Source of the DNA: Neisseria elongata subsp. elongata
Lineage (GTDB): Bacteria; Pseudomonadota; Gammaproteobacteria; Burkholderiales; Neisseriaceae
Assembly (NCBI RefSeq): GCF_900113545.1
Contig: NZ_FOPS01000007.1
Coordinates: 48,951-112,950, forward strand
DNA length: 64,000 bases
Reading direction: 5' to 3'
The notes under the pieces were generated by a model. The model was not told where the DNA came from. It did no database searches and worked only from the letters and a program-made list of their open reading frames with translations. Below, one piece after another: positions 35,492 to 44,019 of the stretch. The translations under genes and the position numbers were made by a program. How positions within the stretch are numbered: the first letter of the stretch is position 1; the number at the start of each line of letters is the position of its first letter.

Positions 35492-35586
35492 ATTCCCGCG
35501 CAGGCGGAAATCCAAAAATTTGGGTTTGCGCCAGCCTCCAAGCATTCCTAAAAATCCGATACACGGATTTCCGTCTGCGCGGGAAT
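35492..35586. repeat. Pair of dRS3-like inverted repeats
   Basis: ATTCCCGCGCAGGCGGAAAT (35492-35511) and the reverse complement of 35567-35586 differ at one base. Both resemble the 20-bp neisserial dRS3 unit ATTCCCnnnnnnnnGGGAAT, and the 55 bases between them may be an RS-type spacer. Such arrays form neisserial intergenic mosaic elements and are targets for the phage-like integrase of Nf phages. Confidence 0.75.
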
Positions 35587-35848
35587 GGCGATATGTGCGT
35601 TCTTATTTGAATTTACTGTGCCGCAACCGAATGCCGCCATTCCAAGCTTCTATCGCAGGAAGGGTAAGGATAAGTCGTCCGTGGCGGCAAGAGGCCGTCT
35701 GAAAAGTGTTTCTGCGACAGGATGATTTGTTGCAGTTTTGCGATGAATTGGCGACCCGACGCCCAACAGAACGGTAATGCCATGGCTGGCCATACAAACT
35801 GCGGCTGTGTGTTTGGGTTTGGATGGTGTTTGATGTTCCGATGATAAA

Positions 35849-35883
35849 GAGGCCGTCTGAAAATGGTTTTTCAGACGGCCTCT
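35849..35883. terminator. Inverted DUS terminator of rpoD
   Basis: AGAGGCCGTCTGAAAA and its complement with a 5-nt loop lie 15 bases past the rpoD stop on the minus strand. Confidence 0.75.
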
Positions 35884-35898
35884 CTTGCTGTGAAACGG

Positions 35899-37836
35899 CT
35901 ATTTGTTGTCTTCGCTGTCCAGGAAGCTTTTCAATCTGTCGCTACGGGTCGGATGACGCAGTTTGCGCAGAGCTTTGGCTTCGATTTGGCGGATACGTTC
36001 GCGGGTTACGTCAAACTGCTTGCCGACTTCTTCCAGCGTGTGGTCGGTGTTCATGTCGATGCCGAAACGCATACGCAACACCTTGGCTTCGCGCGGGGTC
36101 AGGCTTTCCAGTACGTCGGCGGTAACTTCGCGCAGGCTGGAATACATGGCCGCATCCGCCGGTGCGACGTTGTTCACGTCTTCGATGAAGTCGCCCAAGT
36201 GCGAATCGTCGTCGTCGCCGATCGGGGTTTCCATCGAAATCGGCTCTTTGGCGATTTTCATGATTTTGCGGATTTTGTCTTCCGGCATTTCCATCAGCTC
36301 GGCCAGTTTGGCGGAATCGGGGTCTTCTCCGGTTTCCTGCAGGTATTGGCGGGAGATGCGGTTCATTTTGTTGATGGTTTCAATCATGTGAACCGGGATG
36401 CGGATGGTGCGCGCCTGGTCGGCAATCGAGCGGGTGATTGCCTGACGGATCCACCATGTCGCGTAGGTGGAGAATTTGTAGCCGCGGCGGTATTCGAATT
36501 TATCGACCGCCTTCATCAGGCCGATGTTGCCTTCCTGAATCAAATCAAGGAACTGCAAGCCTCGGTTGGTGTATTTTTTGGCGATGGAAATCACCAGGCG
36601 CAGGTTGGCCTGTATCATTTCCTCTTTCGCACGCGCGGTTTCCCGTTCGCTGCTTTGCATGTTTTTATTGATTTCCTTCAGTTCTTCGATGGAAATCTGC
36701 GCCGTTTTTTCCATTTCCGCCACTTCGGACTGTTTTTCCAGGATGGCGTGTTGGAAACGCTCCAAGGCGTTCGCCCATACGCGGCGTTTGGCAATTTCGT
36801 TTTCCAGCCAAGTCAAATCGGTGATGTTCGGCAGGAATTGGCTGATGAAGTAGTCGCGGTCCATTTGGACGCGGTCGAGGCAGATGTCGCGGATTTCGCG
36901 CTCCAGTTTGCGGATGTTGTCCACTTTCTGCCGCAGGCTGCTGCTCAGGCTTTCAATCTGACGGGTGGCAAAGCGGACTTCCAGCAGTTTGTGGGCAATC
37001 GCGTCGCGGTGTTTCAGGTATTCTGGATGGTTGCTGCCGTTGGCATTCAAAGCCTCGACCATCAGGCCGTAACTGTCTTTGATAACGGCAAAATGCTCCA
37101 GCACTTCGCGTTTCAATTCTTCCAGATTGACGCTTCCCATATCGGCGGCATCGCCTTCGCCGTCTTCATCTTCGTCGTCTTCGGACTCTTCTTCGGCGTG
37201 GTCGCCGGGACGTGCGCCGGGCGGTACGGTTTCCAAATGACCTAGGCCCAGTTCGTTAAGCAGCACTTCGTTCGGGTCGATAATCGCTTCGACCACTTCG
37301 TCTATTTTGATTTCGTCGTTGCGGATTTTTTCAATCAATTCTAGGATTTCCGCAATCGAACCCGGGCAGGCCGAAATGGCCTGAATCATGTTTTTCAGGG
37401 CGTTTTCGATTTTTTTGGCGATGATGATTTCGTCTTCGCGCGTCAGGAGTTCCACCTGCCCCATTTCGCGCATATACATGCGCACGGGGTCGGTGGTGCG
37501 GCCGAATTCGGAGTCGGCGTTGGAAAGGGCGGCCTCCGCTTCTTCTACCGCGTCGTCGTCGGTCATGCCGGTACCGCTGTCGTTCATCAGCAGGCTGTCG
37601 GCATCGGGGGCTTCTTCGGTTACTTGAATACCCAAACCCTGAATCATGTTGACGATGTTGTCAATTTGTTCGGCGTCGGACATGTCGTCCGGCAGGGCAT
37701 CGTTGATTTCGGCGTAAGTGATGTAGCCGCGGTCTTTGCCCTGCAGAATCAGCTGGCGCAGGCGGGCGCGCTGTTCCTCTGCGGTCAGCGGGCGGTTGTC
37801 GTCTTCTTGTTCTTCGTAGTCTTGCGGATTACTCAT
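35899..37836 (-). CDS. rpoD: RNA polymerase sigma-70 factor RpoD
   Basis: This 645-residue housekeeping sigma factor has region 1.1 at the start, region 1.2 ([21 protein letters not shown]) and a long acidic non-conserved region (about 200-240 with [15 protein letters not shown]). Regions 2.1-2.4 follow with [37 protein letters not shown] and [11 protein letters not shown]. Region 4 has [12 protein letters not shown] and the helix-turn-helix [20 protein letters not shown]. It is monocistronic here, without dnaG adjacent upstream. Confidence 0.98.
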   Translation of the reverse strand: MSNPQDYEEQEDDNRPLTAEEQRARLRQLILQGKDRGYITYAEINDALPDDMSDAEQIDNIVNMIQGLGIQVTEEAPDADSLLMNDSGTGMTDDDAVEEAEAALSNADSEFGRTTDPVRMYMREMGQVELLTREDEIIIAKKIENALKNMIQAISACPGSIAEILELIEKIRNDEIKIDEVVEAIIDPNEVLLNELGLGHLETVPPGARPGDHAEEESEDDEDEDGEGDAADMGSVNLEELKREVLEHFAVIKDSYGLMVEALNANGSNHPEYLKHRDAIAHKLLEVRFATRQIESLSSSLRQKVDNIRKLEREIRDICLDRVQMDRDYFISQFLPNITDLTWLENEIAKRRVWANALERFQHAILEKQSEVAEMEKTAQISIEELKEINKNMQSSERETARAKEEMIQANLRLVISIAKKYTNRGLQFLDLIQEGNIGLMKAVDKFEYRRGYKFSTYATWWIRQAITRSIADQARTIRIPVHMIETINKMNRISRQYLQETGEDPDSAKLAELMEMPEDKIRKIMKIAKEPISMETPIGDDDDSHLGDFIEDVNNVAPADAAMYSSLREVTADVLESLTPREAKVLRMRFGIDMNTDHTLEEVGKQFDVTRERIRQIEAKALRKLRHPTRSDRLKSFLDSEDNK

Positions 37837-38153
37837 TGTGGTCTCGGTATTTTCGGATAATGCGGCGGGCGGACGGATATTCGGGATTCTGCCTGTCTTG
37901 CAGCGTGTGGTGCGCCCCGCCGTTTGGAAACAGCCTGCAATAGCACTTCGGCTTTCAGGCTCGAAATCGGATTTTCGCTAAATAGTGCCGCCTAAGGGGG
38001 AAAACAAGCCCCCGTCGGCAAAAAAGCGGGGATTATACTGAAATCCCCCGCCTGCCGAAAGGCGGCAGGGAAGGGTTTGGGGGCGGCCCGATATGCCGGT
38101 TTCCGTTCCAGCGGGCAAGGTGTGTTTTCCCGCTTCGGTTTGAACGGAATCCT
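37837..38153. other. rpoD upstream region
   Basis: No gene is seen between rpoD and serB. It carries the candidate rpoD promoter and a 7-bp hairpin (CCTGCCG/CGGCAGG, 38051-38069). It has no DUS. Confidence 0.55.
38032..38060 (-). promoter_or_regulatory. Candidate rpoD promoter
   Basis: On the minus strand TATAAT (38032-38037) is preceded after 17 bases by TTTCGG (38055-38060). The weak -35 lies within the hairpin at 38051-38069, which could influence access. It would give a leader near 190 nt. Confidence 0.4.
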
Positions 38154-38993
38154 CTATAAAAAACAGCCGCGTATGGCTTCCAAGCCGTTATGGTTGATGC
38201 ATATGTCGGCAGCCTGCCGGGCTTTGGGTTTGGCATGGTAGGCGATGCCGAACCCGGCTTCTGTCAGCATGGGGATGTCGTTGGCCCCGTCGCCCACGGC
38301 CAAAACCTGCCCGTGGCGCAAACCGAGTTTGGCGCGGTATTCGCGCAGCAGGTCGGCTTTGGCTTGTGCGTCGATGATGCGGCCGTTCAGACGGCCTGTC
38401 AGGCGGCCGTCATCGGTGTCGAGCAGGTTGGCGTGGGTGTAGTCGAGGCCGAGGCGGGTTTGCAGGCGGTCGGTGAAAAAGGTGAAGCCGCCCGATACCA
38501 GCATGAATTTCACGCCGTGCTTTTTGCATTCGCTCAAGAGATATTCCGCACCGGGCGATAGTTTCAGCACTTGGTCGTACACTTCTTGCAGCACGCTTTC
38601 CGGTAATCCGGCCAACAGGCCGACGCGTTTGCGCAGCGATTGTTCGAAGTCCAATTCGCCGCGCATGGATTGTTCGGTAATCGCCGCCACTTGTTCTTTC
38701 AGTCCGACTCCGGCGGCAATTTCGTCCACGCATTCTATGGTAATCAGTGTCGAATCCATATCGCTGACAATCAGTCCGAGGTCGGAGAACGGGATGGCGG
38801 GCAATACGGCGTGGTCGATTTTCAGCTTGTCCAGTTCGGCGGCGGCTTCGGTCGGCAGGGCGAAGTTTTCCGGCACTTCAAAGCGCAGGATGCTGCCGTT
38901 TCCGTTTTTAGACGGCCTTGTCGGCAAAGGGGGGAGAAAGGACAGGTCGCAACGCCCGATGTCGGGACGTTGTAAAACCAAATGGTGCGGCAT
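38154..38993 (-). CDS. serB: Phosphoserine phosphatase
   Basis: This 279-residue HAD phosphatase catalyses the last step of serine synthesis. The nucleophile motif is SDMDST with Asp78 and Asp80, followed by LVSGGFTFFTDRL (motif II) and VGDGANDIPML (motif III). The N-terminal 70 residues form an ACT-like domain that looks short and degenerate; a DUS-like sequence (TTTTTAGACGGCCTT, one base off) encodes part of it. A DUS pair separates it from dmp19 upstream. Confidence 0.94.
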   Translation of the reverse strand: MPHHLVLQRPDIGRCDLSFLPPLPTRPSKNGNGSILRFEVPENFALPTEAAAELDKLKIDHAVLPAIPFSDLGLIVSDMDSTLITIECVDEIAAGVGLKEQVAAITEQSMRGELDFEQSLRKRVGLLAGLPESVLQEVYDQVLKLSPGAEYLLSECKKHGVKFMLVSGGFTFFTDRLQTRLGLDYTHANLLDTDDGRLTGRLNGRIIDAQAKADLLREYRAKLGLRHGQVLAVGDGANDIPMLTEAGFGIAYHAKPKARQAADICINHNGLEAIRGCFL

Positions 38994-39028
38994 GGGGATT
39001 TTTTCCTCGGTTGGGTTGGGCGGTTGTG

Positions 39029-39067
39029 TTTTCAGACGGCCTCTTGCTGCAAAAGGCCGTCTGAAAA
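39029..39067. terminator. Inverted DUS pair between dmp19 and serB
   Basis: A 14-bp DUS stem with an 11-nt loop lies after the dmp19 stop on the minus strand. Confidence 0.65.
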
Positions 39068-39118
39068 ATGAGGCGGGGTTGTACGTTCATGTAAACCCGG
39101 CCTTGGGCGGCGTTTTCG

Positions 39119-39760
39119 TCAGTCGGTAAACGCTTCGGGATTTTCGCGGATGAAACGTACCAGCAGGCCGTCCAGAGGTTGGCAGTTTTCCAGCAGGTAG
39201 AATTCGTCGTCGTAGGCTTCGAGCGGGTTGTTTTCATACGAGGCGCAGAAACCTTCCAGCGAACCGTCTTGGCGGTCGGCCAGTTTTTCGCGTTCGTAAC
39301 AGGCGTTGGCGCGGCGTACGAGATCGGCATATTTGGGCGCGCCGACGAGTTCGCAGGCTTCGGGCAGGTAGGCGGCGGCTTCGGCACCGGTGTTGTAGTA
39401 ATACTGGTTGAAACCGCCGTTGTCCACTTCTCCGGCCAAGATGTACAGCGCGTAAACGGCGCGGCGGGCGGGGGAGAGCGTTTGCAGGTATGCTTCTTCG
39501 CCCATGCCTTCGGGTGCCTGTACGGCCAGGGTGTCGAACACGGTCAGTACCAGCTCTTCGTCGGGCGTTTGCGCCAAGATGGCGGCGGTCAGTTTTTCAT
39601 GGATGGTGCGGTTGTCGAAGGCGGCAAACATTTCGGATACTTCGGCAAACAGTTGCTGCGATTCGCGTTTGAATTCGGCACGTTCTTCCTCGCTCATCTG
39701 TGCCAGCATTTTTTGGAAGTCTTCGCCGTCGAATAGGGTGTTGAAGTCGTCGTTTTTCAT
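39119..39760 (-). CDS. DMP19 family DNA-mimic protein (DUF4375)
   Basis: This 213-residue acidic protein carries the DUF4375 core GEVDNGGFNQYYYNTGAEAA, the signature of neisserial DMP19. DMP19 dimers mimic DNA and block a neisserial nitrogen-response regulator from its operator. Many Asp/Glu residues (e.g. EEERAEF, AYDDEFYLLEN) fit a DNA-like surface. It is longer than I expect for DMP19 because of an N-terminal extension of roughly 45 residues. It lies 59 bases downstream of a HerA-like ATPase gene, with a DUS hairpin between them. Confidence 0.8.
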   Translation of the reverse strand: MKNDDFNTLFDGEDFQKMLAQMSEEERAEFKRESQQLFAEVSEMFAAFDNRTIHEKLTAAILAQTPDEELVLTVFDTLAVQAPEGMGEEAYLQTLSPARRAVYALYILAGEVDNGGFNQYYYNTGAEAAAYLPEACELVGAPKYADLVRRANACYEREKLADRQDGSLEGFCASYENNPLEAYDDEFYLLENCQPLDGLLVRFIRENPEAFTD

Positions 39761-39774
39761 CTTTTTTCCATTTG

Positions 39775-39813
39775 AGGCCGTCTGAAAACCGGGTAACGGG
39801 TTTTCAGACGGCC
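39775..39813. terminator. Inverted DUS pair between yjgR-like and dmp19 genes
   Basis: A DUS stem with a loop GGGTAACG-type lies seven bases after the ATPase stop on the minus strand. Confidence 0.6.
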
Positions 39814-39819
39814 TGCCGT

Positions 39820-41355
39820 TTATTTCAACATGTTTTTGATTACGCCCATCACACTGCGCGAAATGGCGTTGGTGACTTGGCGGTTGATTTGGCTGCCGAT
39901 GCTGTCGGCAACGTTGTAGCCCAGCCCTTGGTTGGCCTTTTTCCGTCCGCCGAACAGTCCGCCGAGGAAGCCTTCCACCAGTCCGGGTTTGGCCGGTTGC
40001 GCCGCTTCGGCCTGTGCCTGCGCCTGTTGTGCGGCTTTTCCCGCACCGGCAGCCTGTTCCGCTTGGGTTTGTTCCGCCGCAAGCTGCTGCAGGGCTTCGT
40101 AGGCAGAGAAATTGTCCACCGCGTCTTTATAGTGGCGGTAGAGGATGTCGTTTTGGAACAGGCGGCCGCGCTCTTCGGCCGAGAGTGGGGCAAGCTGCGA
40201 TTGCGGCGGCAGGACGAAGGCGCGTTCCACGATGCCGGGCATGCCTTTTTCATCGAGGAAGGACACCAATGCCTCGCCCACGCCCAGTTCGATAATGGCT
40301 TCGGCCACGTTCAGCTTAGGATTGCTGCGGAAGGTTTCGGCGGCGGCCTTTACCGCTTTTTGGTCGCGCGGGGTGAAGGCGCGCAGGGCGTGCTGCACGC
40401 GGTTGCCGAGTTGGCCGAGGATGCTGTCGGGCAGGTCGAGCGGGTTTTGGGTAACGAAATATACGCCCACGCCTTTGGAGCGGATGAGGCGCACCACTTG
40501 CTCGACTTGTTCTACCAAGGCCGGTGCGGCGTTGTCGAACATTAAATGCGCTTCGTCGAAGAACATGACGAATTTGGGTTTGTCGGCATCGCCGACTTCG
40601 GGCAGGGTTTCAAACAGTTCGGCCAGAAACCACAGCAAAAACGCGCTGTACATGCGCGGGGAGCGCATCAGTTTTTCCGAATTCAGGATGTTGATGACGC
40701 CTTTCCCACCCTCGCTTTGCAGCCAGTCCTGCAGGTTTAGTTCGGGTTCGCCGAAAAACTGTTCCGCACCTTCTTTCTCCAATACCAGCAACTGCCGCTG
40801 AATCGCGCCGACGCTGGCGGCGGAAACGTTGCCGTATTGGGTGCGGTATTCTTTGGCGTGGTCGGCCACATATTGCAGCATCCCGCGCAGGTCTTTCAAA
40901 TCAATCAGATGCCAGCCTTTGTCGTCGGCAACCTTGAATACCAGGTTGAGCAGGCCTTCCTGGGTGTCGTTCAAATTCATCAGGCGCGAGAGCAGCATCG
41001 GCCCCATTTCGGATACGGTAACGCGCACGGGGATGCCCGTTTCGCCGAATACGTCCCAAAAGCGTACGGGGAAGCCTTGCAGATAGTCTGCGCCGTCCAA
41101 ACCGAATTCCGCCATCCGTTCGCCGACCTTGCCCGCACCGTCCCCGGCACGGCATATGCCGGACAAATCGCCTTTTACGTCAACCAAAAACACAGGCACG
41201 CCGATATTGCTGAAACTTTCTGCCATTTTGCGCAGCGTAACCGTTTTGCCCGTACCCGTCGCGCCGGCAATCAAGCCGTGCCGGTTGGCCATTTTGCCGA
41301 TAAGTTCCAAAGGTTGGCGGCCGCCGCCGCTCAAGGCGATGGTGAGAGTAGTCAT
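39820..41355 (-). CDS. HerA/YjgR-like DUF853 ATPase
   Basis: This 511-residue P-loop ATPase has Walker A GATGTGKT (about 31-38), a Walker B region KFVMFFDEAHLMF, and FVTQNPLDLPDSILGQLGNR, the pattern of DUF853 (E. coli YjgR) related to HerA and FtsK motors. An Ala/Gln-rich linker (about 425-455) and a C-terminal part (GLVEGFLGGLFGGRKK, later VMGVIKNMLK) end the protein. Its cellular role is not established; a hexameric motor on DNA or protein is inferred. It precedes dmp19 on the same strand. Confidence 0.92.
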   Translation of the reverse strand: MTTLTIALSGGGRQPLELIGKMANRHGLIAGATGTGKTVTLRKMAESFSNIGVPVFLVDVKGDLSGICRAGDGAGKVGERMAEFGLDGADYLQGFPVRFWDVFGETGIPVRVTVSEMGPMLLSRLMNLNDTQEGLLNLVFKVADDKGWHLIDLKDLRGMLQYVADHAKEYRTQYGNVSAASVGAIQRQLLVLEKEGAEQFFGEPELNLQDWLQSEGGKGVINILNSEKLMRSPRMYSAFLLWFLAELFETLPEVGDADKPKFVMFFDEAHLMFDNAAPALVEQVEQVVRLIRSKGVGVYFVTQNPLDLPDSILGQLGNRVQHALRAFTPRDQKAVKAAAETFRSNPKLNVAEAIIELGVGEALVSFLDEKGMPGIVERAFVLPPQSQLAPLSAEERGRLFQNDILYRHYKDAVDNFSAYEALQQLAAEQTQAEQAAGAGKAAQQAQAQAEAAQPAKPGLVEGFLGGLFGGRKKANQGLGYNVADSIGSQINRQVTNAISRSVMGVIKNMLK

Positions 41356-41592
41356 AAAATCAAACTTCCGTAGCGGATAAAGACAGGCGGCATTTTAACG
41401 GTATACCTGCTTTTTGGCATCTTCAAATAACACAATCGGCCGTCTGAAAAGGAAGCCGGGAGTCATGCTGCTTTTTCAGACGGCCTTCAATTTCAGGCCG
41501 TAGTTTGTCAAACGGCATATCGGGCGGCATATCGGGCCGGACATGGGATTTGCCTGCGGTATTCGGGGAAGGGAATGTTTTTTAGATTTTTC

Positions 41593-41638
41593 ATCAGGCC
41601 GTCTGAAAATATTTCGATGTGTTTTCAGACGGCCTGAT
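41593..41638. terminator. Inverted DUS pair upstream of the copper receptor
   Basis: ATCAGGCCGTCTGAAAA and its complement form a 17-bp stem with a 12-nt loop in non-coding DNA, insulating the divergent units. Confidence 0.5.
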
Positions 41639-41700
41639 GACGGATTTGGGCAAGTTAAGAAATATTGAGTTAAATCAAAAAAGGCAAAAGAATTTAAAAA

Positions 41701-41747
41701 ACAGGAAATTCCTGTATGTTATTCCGTATCACTGATTGATACAATCA
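41701..41747 (+). promoter_or_regulatory. Two palindromes, candidate operators of the copper receptor
   Basis: ACAGGAAATTCCTGT (41701-41715) and TGATTGATACAATCA (41733-41747) are perfect dyads around a central base or triplet, 18 bases apart. An ATATAA hexamer at 41795-41800 is a possible -10 downstream. I cannot name the regulator; Zur, Fur, CueR and FNR consensus sites do not fit well. Confidence 0.45.
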
Positions 41748-41826
41748 TACTGATTGCAAAAACTTAATTTGCGATTTAGACCCGAAATATTTCAATATAA
41801 CAAATCACAATGGAGTTAATTTCCTT

Positions 41827-43797
41827 ATGAAACGCCAACACTTCTTACTCCTGCCATTGACGCTGGCCCTAACCCAAGTTTGGGCAGCCGACGAACCTGT
41901 CGAACAAGATTCCGCACTTGCGCCCGTGGTCGTTACCGGCACGCAGCAGCAAAAGGCCAATACGGTCAAATTCAACCCGAAAGCCACCATTCAGCCCATG
42001 CCGGCCGGTGATGGTGCGGACTTGCTTCAGTCCGTGCCCAATATGAGCATCATCCGCAAAGGCGGCAGCTCGGGCGATCCGCTGTTCCGCGGTTTGGGCG
42101 GTTCGCGCCTGTCCGTCAATGCGGACGACCAGTTTATTTACGGCGGCTGCGGTATGCGTATGGACCCGCCGACCGCGTACATCCATCCCAACAGTTTTGA
42201 CGAAGTGATTGTAACCAAAGGCCCACAAACCGTTACGCAGGGCATGGGCTTGGTGAGCGGTTCCGTTCAATTTGTCCGCAAAAATCCTGATTTTACTGAA
42301 AAACCCTACAATATAAACACGTCCGCCACAGTCGGCAGCCACGGCCGCCGCGACGGTTCGCTCGAAGCGGAATTCGGCGGCAAATACGCTTACGTCCGCA
42401 CCAATATTTCGCACAACGAAGCGGACGACTATAAAGACGGTGCCGGCCACCACGTTCATTCCAACTTCAAACGCGACAGCCAAATGCTGCAAGTCGGTAT
42501 CACTCCGACCGAAAACACCACCATCGCCGGCACATACGAACGCAGCCGCGCGAAAGTCGCCTACGCCGACCGTATGATGGACGGCAGCAAATTCGACCGC
42601 GACGCTTGGAACATCCGCTTCAGCCAACGCAGTATCACGCCTTGGTTCAGCGAACTCGAACTGCGCTACGGTCAAAGCGAAATCGACCACGTTATGGACA
42701 CCTACAGCCTGCGCACCATCCGCAATCCGCACGGCATGCAGATTAAAAATGCCAACAACCCGAAACGTAACACCGATACAGGCCGTCTGAAAGCCACCTT
42801 CGACTGGGATACGGTTAATCTGCAAACAGGTATAGATTATCTGGATGACGTGCACGTTGCACGTATGGAGCGCGGCGGCGACGGTTACCGCCACAAACCG
42901 TTCATGCCAAACCAGAGCTTCAAGCAATGGGGTATGTTTGCCGAAGCCGCATGGCAGCGTAACGAAAACCAAAAATGGGTAGCCGGCCTGCGCCACGACC
43001 AAGTCAAAGCGCATTACGACACCAACCGCGTTACCGACCCCGTATTGAAACATCAGAAATACAATCTGAATTCCGGCTTCCTGCGTTGGGAACAAACCGC
43101 CGGCAACCTGAAATATTACGCCGGATTCGGCATTGCAGAGCGTGGACCTGATTACTGGGAACGCCTGCATTCCGAAAACAAAATCGTTCGTCCCGAGCAA
43201 AACCGCCAGCTTGATGCGGGCATCATTTGGAAAAACGAAAACGTACAGGCTTCCGTATCCGTATTCGGCAGCCGCATCAATGACTTCATCCTGCTCGAAA
43301 GACGCGGCATGATGGCCAGCGTCCGCAATATCGATGCCAACCGCGTCGGCGGCGAAGCCGAAATCAAATGGAAATTCGCCCCCAACTGGGAAATCGGCAG
43401 CAACCTGGCCTACACGCGCGGCAAAAACCGCACCGACGGCCGTCCGTTGGCGCAAACCCCGCCTCTGGAATGGAACAATTCTCTGGCGTGGGATAACGGC
43501 AAATTCAGCGCGGGCGCACTCTGGCGCGTGGCGGCAGCGCAAAAACGCTATGCCGTCGGCCAAGGTAATATTGTCGGCCAAGACGTCGGCGCATCCGCCG
43601 GATTCGGCATACTGTCGCTCAATGCCGGCTGGCGCATCGCCAAATTCGCCACCCTGCAAGGCGGCGTGGACAACGTGTTCAACAAAACCTATGCCGAATT
43701 TGTCAGCAAAGGCGGCGATCCTTCTGCCGGAACGCAGACCACGCGCGTAAACGAGCCCGGCCGCACGGCTTGGTTGCGTTTACAGATGCAGTTCTAA
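41827..43797 (+). CDS. TonB-dependent copper receptor, OprC/NosA type
   Basis: This 656-residue outer-membrane receptor has a signal peptide (MKRQHFLLLPLTLALTQVWA), a TonB box region (APVVVTG) and a plug with LFRGLGGSRLSV, GGCGMRMDPPTAY and VTKGPQTVTQGMG, which is the signature of the OprC/NosA group. The Cu site of OprC is CxxxM plus HxM; here Cys108-Met112 and His288-Met290 match. A 22-strand barrel follows, ending in Phe (LRLQMQF). It likely imports copper ions through TonB. GGAG lies 11 bases before the ATG. No copper chaperone or efflux gene is nearby. Confidence 0.88.
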   Translation: MKRQHFLLLPLTLALTQVWAADEPVEQDSALAPVVVTGTQQQKANTVKFNPKATIQPMPAGDGADLLQSVPNMSIIRKGGSSGDPLFRGLGGSRLSVNADDQFIYGGCGMRMDPPTAYIHPNSFDEVIVTKGPQTVTQGMGLVSGSVQFVRKNPDFTEKPYNINTSATVGSHGRRDGSLEAEFGGKYAYVRTNISHNEADDYKDGAGHHVHSNFKRDSQMLQVGITPTENTTIAGTYERSRAKVAYADRMMDGSKFDRDAWNIRFSQRSITPWFSELELRYGQSEIDHVMDTYSLRTIRNPHGMQIKNANNPKRNTDTGRLKATFDWDTVNLQTGIDYLDDVHVARMERGGDGYRHKPFMPNQSFKQWGMFAEAAWQRNENQKWVAGLRHDQVKAHYDTNRVTDPVLKHQKYNLNSGFLRWEQTAGNLKYYAGFGIAERGPDYWERLHSENKIVRPEQNRQLDAGIIWKNENVQASVSVFGSRINDFILLERRGMMASVRNIDANRVGGEAEIKWKFAPNWEIGSNLAYTRGKNRTDGRPLAQTPPLEWNNSLAWDNGKFSAGALWRVAAAQKRYAVGQGNIVGQDVGASAGFGILSLNAGWRIAKFATLQGGVDNVFNKTYAEFVSKGGDPSAGTQTTRVNEPGRTAWLRLQMQF

Positions 43798-43807
43798 TCC
43801 GAACCGT

Positions 43808-43849
43808 CAGGCCGTCTGAAAAAAACAAACCGTTTTTTCAGACGGCCTG
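43808..43849. terminator. Inverted DUS terminator of the copper receptor gene
   Basis: CAGGCCGTCTGAAAAAA and its complement form a long stem with a small loop 11 bases after the stop. Confidence 0.75.
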
Positions 43850-43870
43850 TGATTAGGTTTATACAATTTT

Positions 43871-43972
43871 CCGCGCTGTTTGCGGAAGCGGATTTTGCCC
43901 GCCCTGCAGTCCATAACTGGCGTTTCAGCTGCATCGTCGGCGACGTAAGATCTGCTTCCGCAAACAGCGCGG
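43871..43972. repeat. 19-bp perfect inverted repeat enclosing a 64-nt loop
   Basis: CCGCGCTGTTTGCGGAAGC (43871-43889) is exactly complementary to 43954-43972, and six T residues follow. If transcribed rightward it would form a long hairpin ending in a U-run. It is not a DUS. It could be a structured RNA, a remnant of a small repeat element, or a processed spacer. Confidence 0.85.
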
Positions 43973-44001
43973 TTTTTTCGGCACGGCGGTGCCGATTTTT
44001 T
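43973..44001. terminator. Bidirectional intrinsic terminator
   Basis: TCGGCAC and GTGCCGA form a 7-bp stem with a 4-nt loop, flanked by T6 on the right and, read on the other strand, a T-run from the A6 complement on the left. It can end both the rightward transcript and the ferredoxin-reductase gene on the minus strand. Confidence 0.85.
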
Positions 44002-44019
44002 ATTTTCCGTTCGTACTTA

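Larger units (their letters stand above)
35360..35898. other. Gene-free stretch with dRS3-like repeats
   Basis: This convergent region between mutL and rpoD carries a dRS3-like inverted pair, one single DUS and the rpoD DUS terminator. Short frames translate repeat sequence and are not genes. Confidence 0.65.
41356..41826. other. Divergent region upstream of the copper receptor
   Basis: The first half holds two DUS pairs (41440-41486 and 41593-41638). The second half is AT-rich and contains two palindromes and a candidate promoter for the receptor. No gene is supported. Confidence 0.6.

Noticed and set aside
35520..35702. 60-codon frame in the mutL-rpoD gap
   Set aside because: It translates through a dRS3-like repeat and has no ribosome site.
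35863..37245. Plus-strand open frame of 460 codons across rpoD
   Set aside because: Its composition (FQ, VG, FHFR runs) is the mirror of rpoD and the minus-strand frame is an intact sigma factor.
41869..43659. Open frame of 596 codons antisense to the copper receptor
   Set aside because: The plus strand encodes a complete TonB-dependent receptor with signal peptide and terminal Phe; the reverse frame has no motif or ribosome site.
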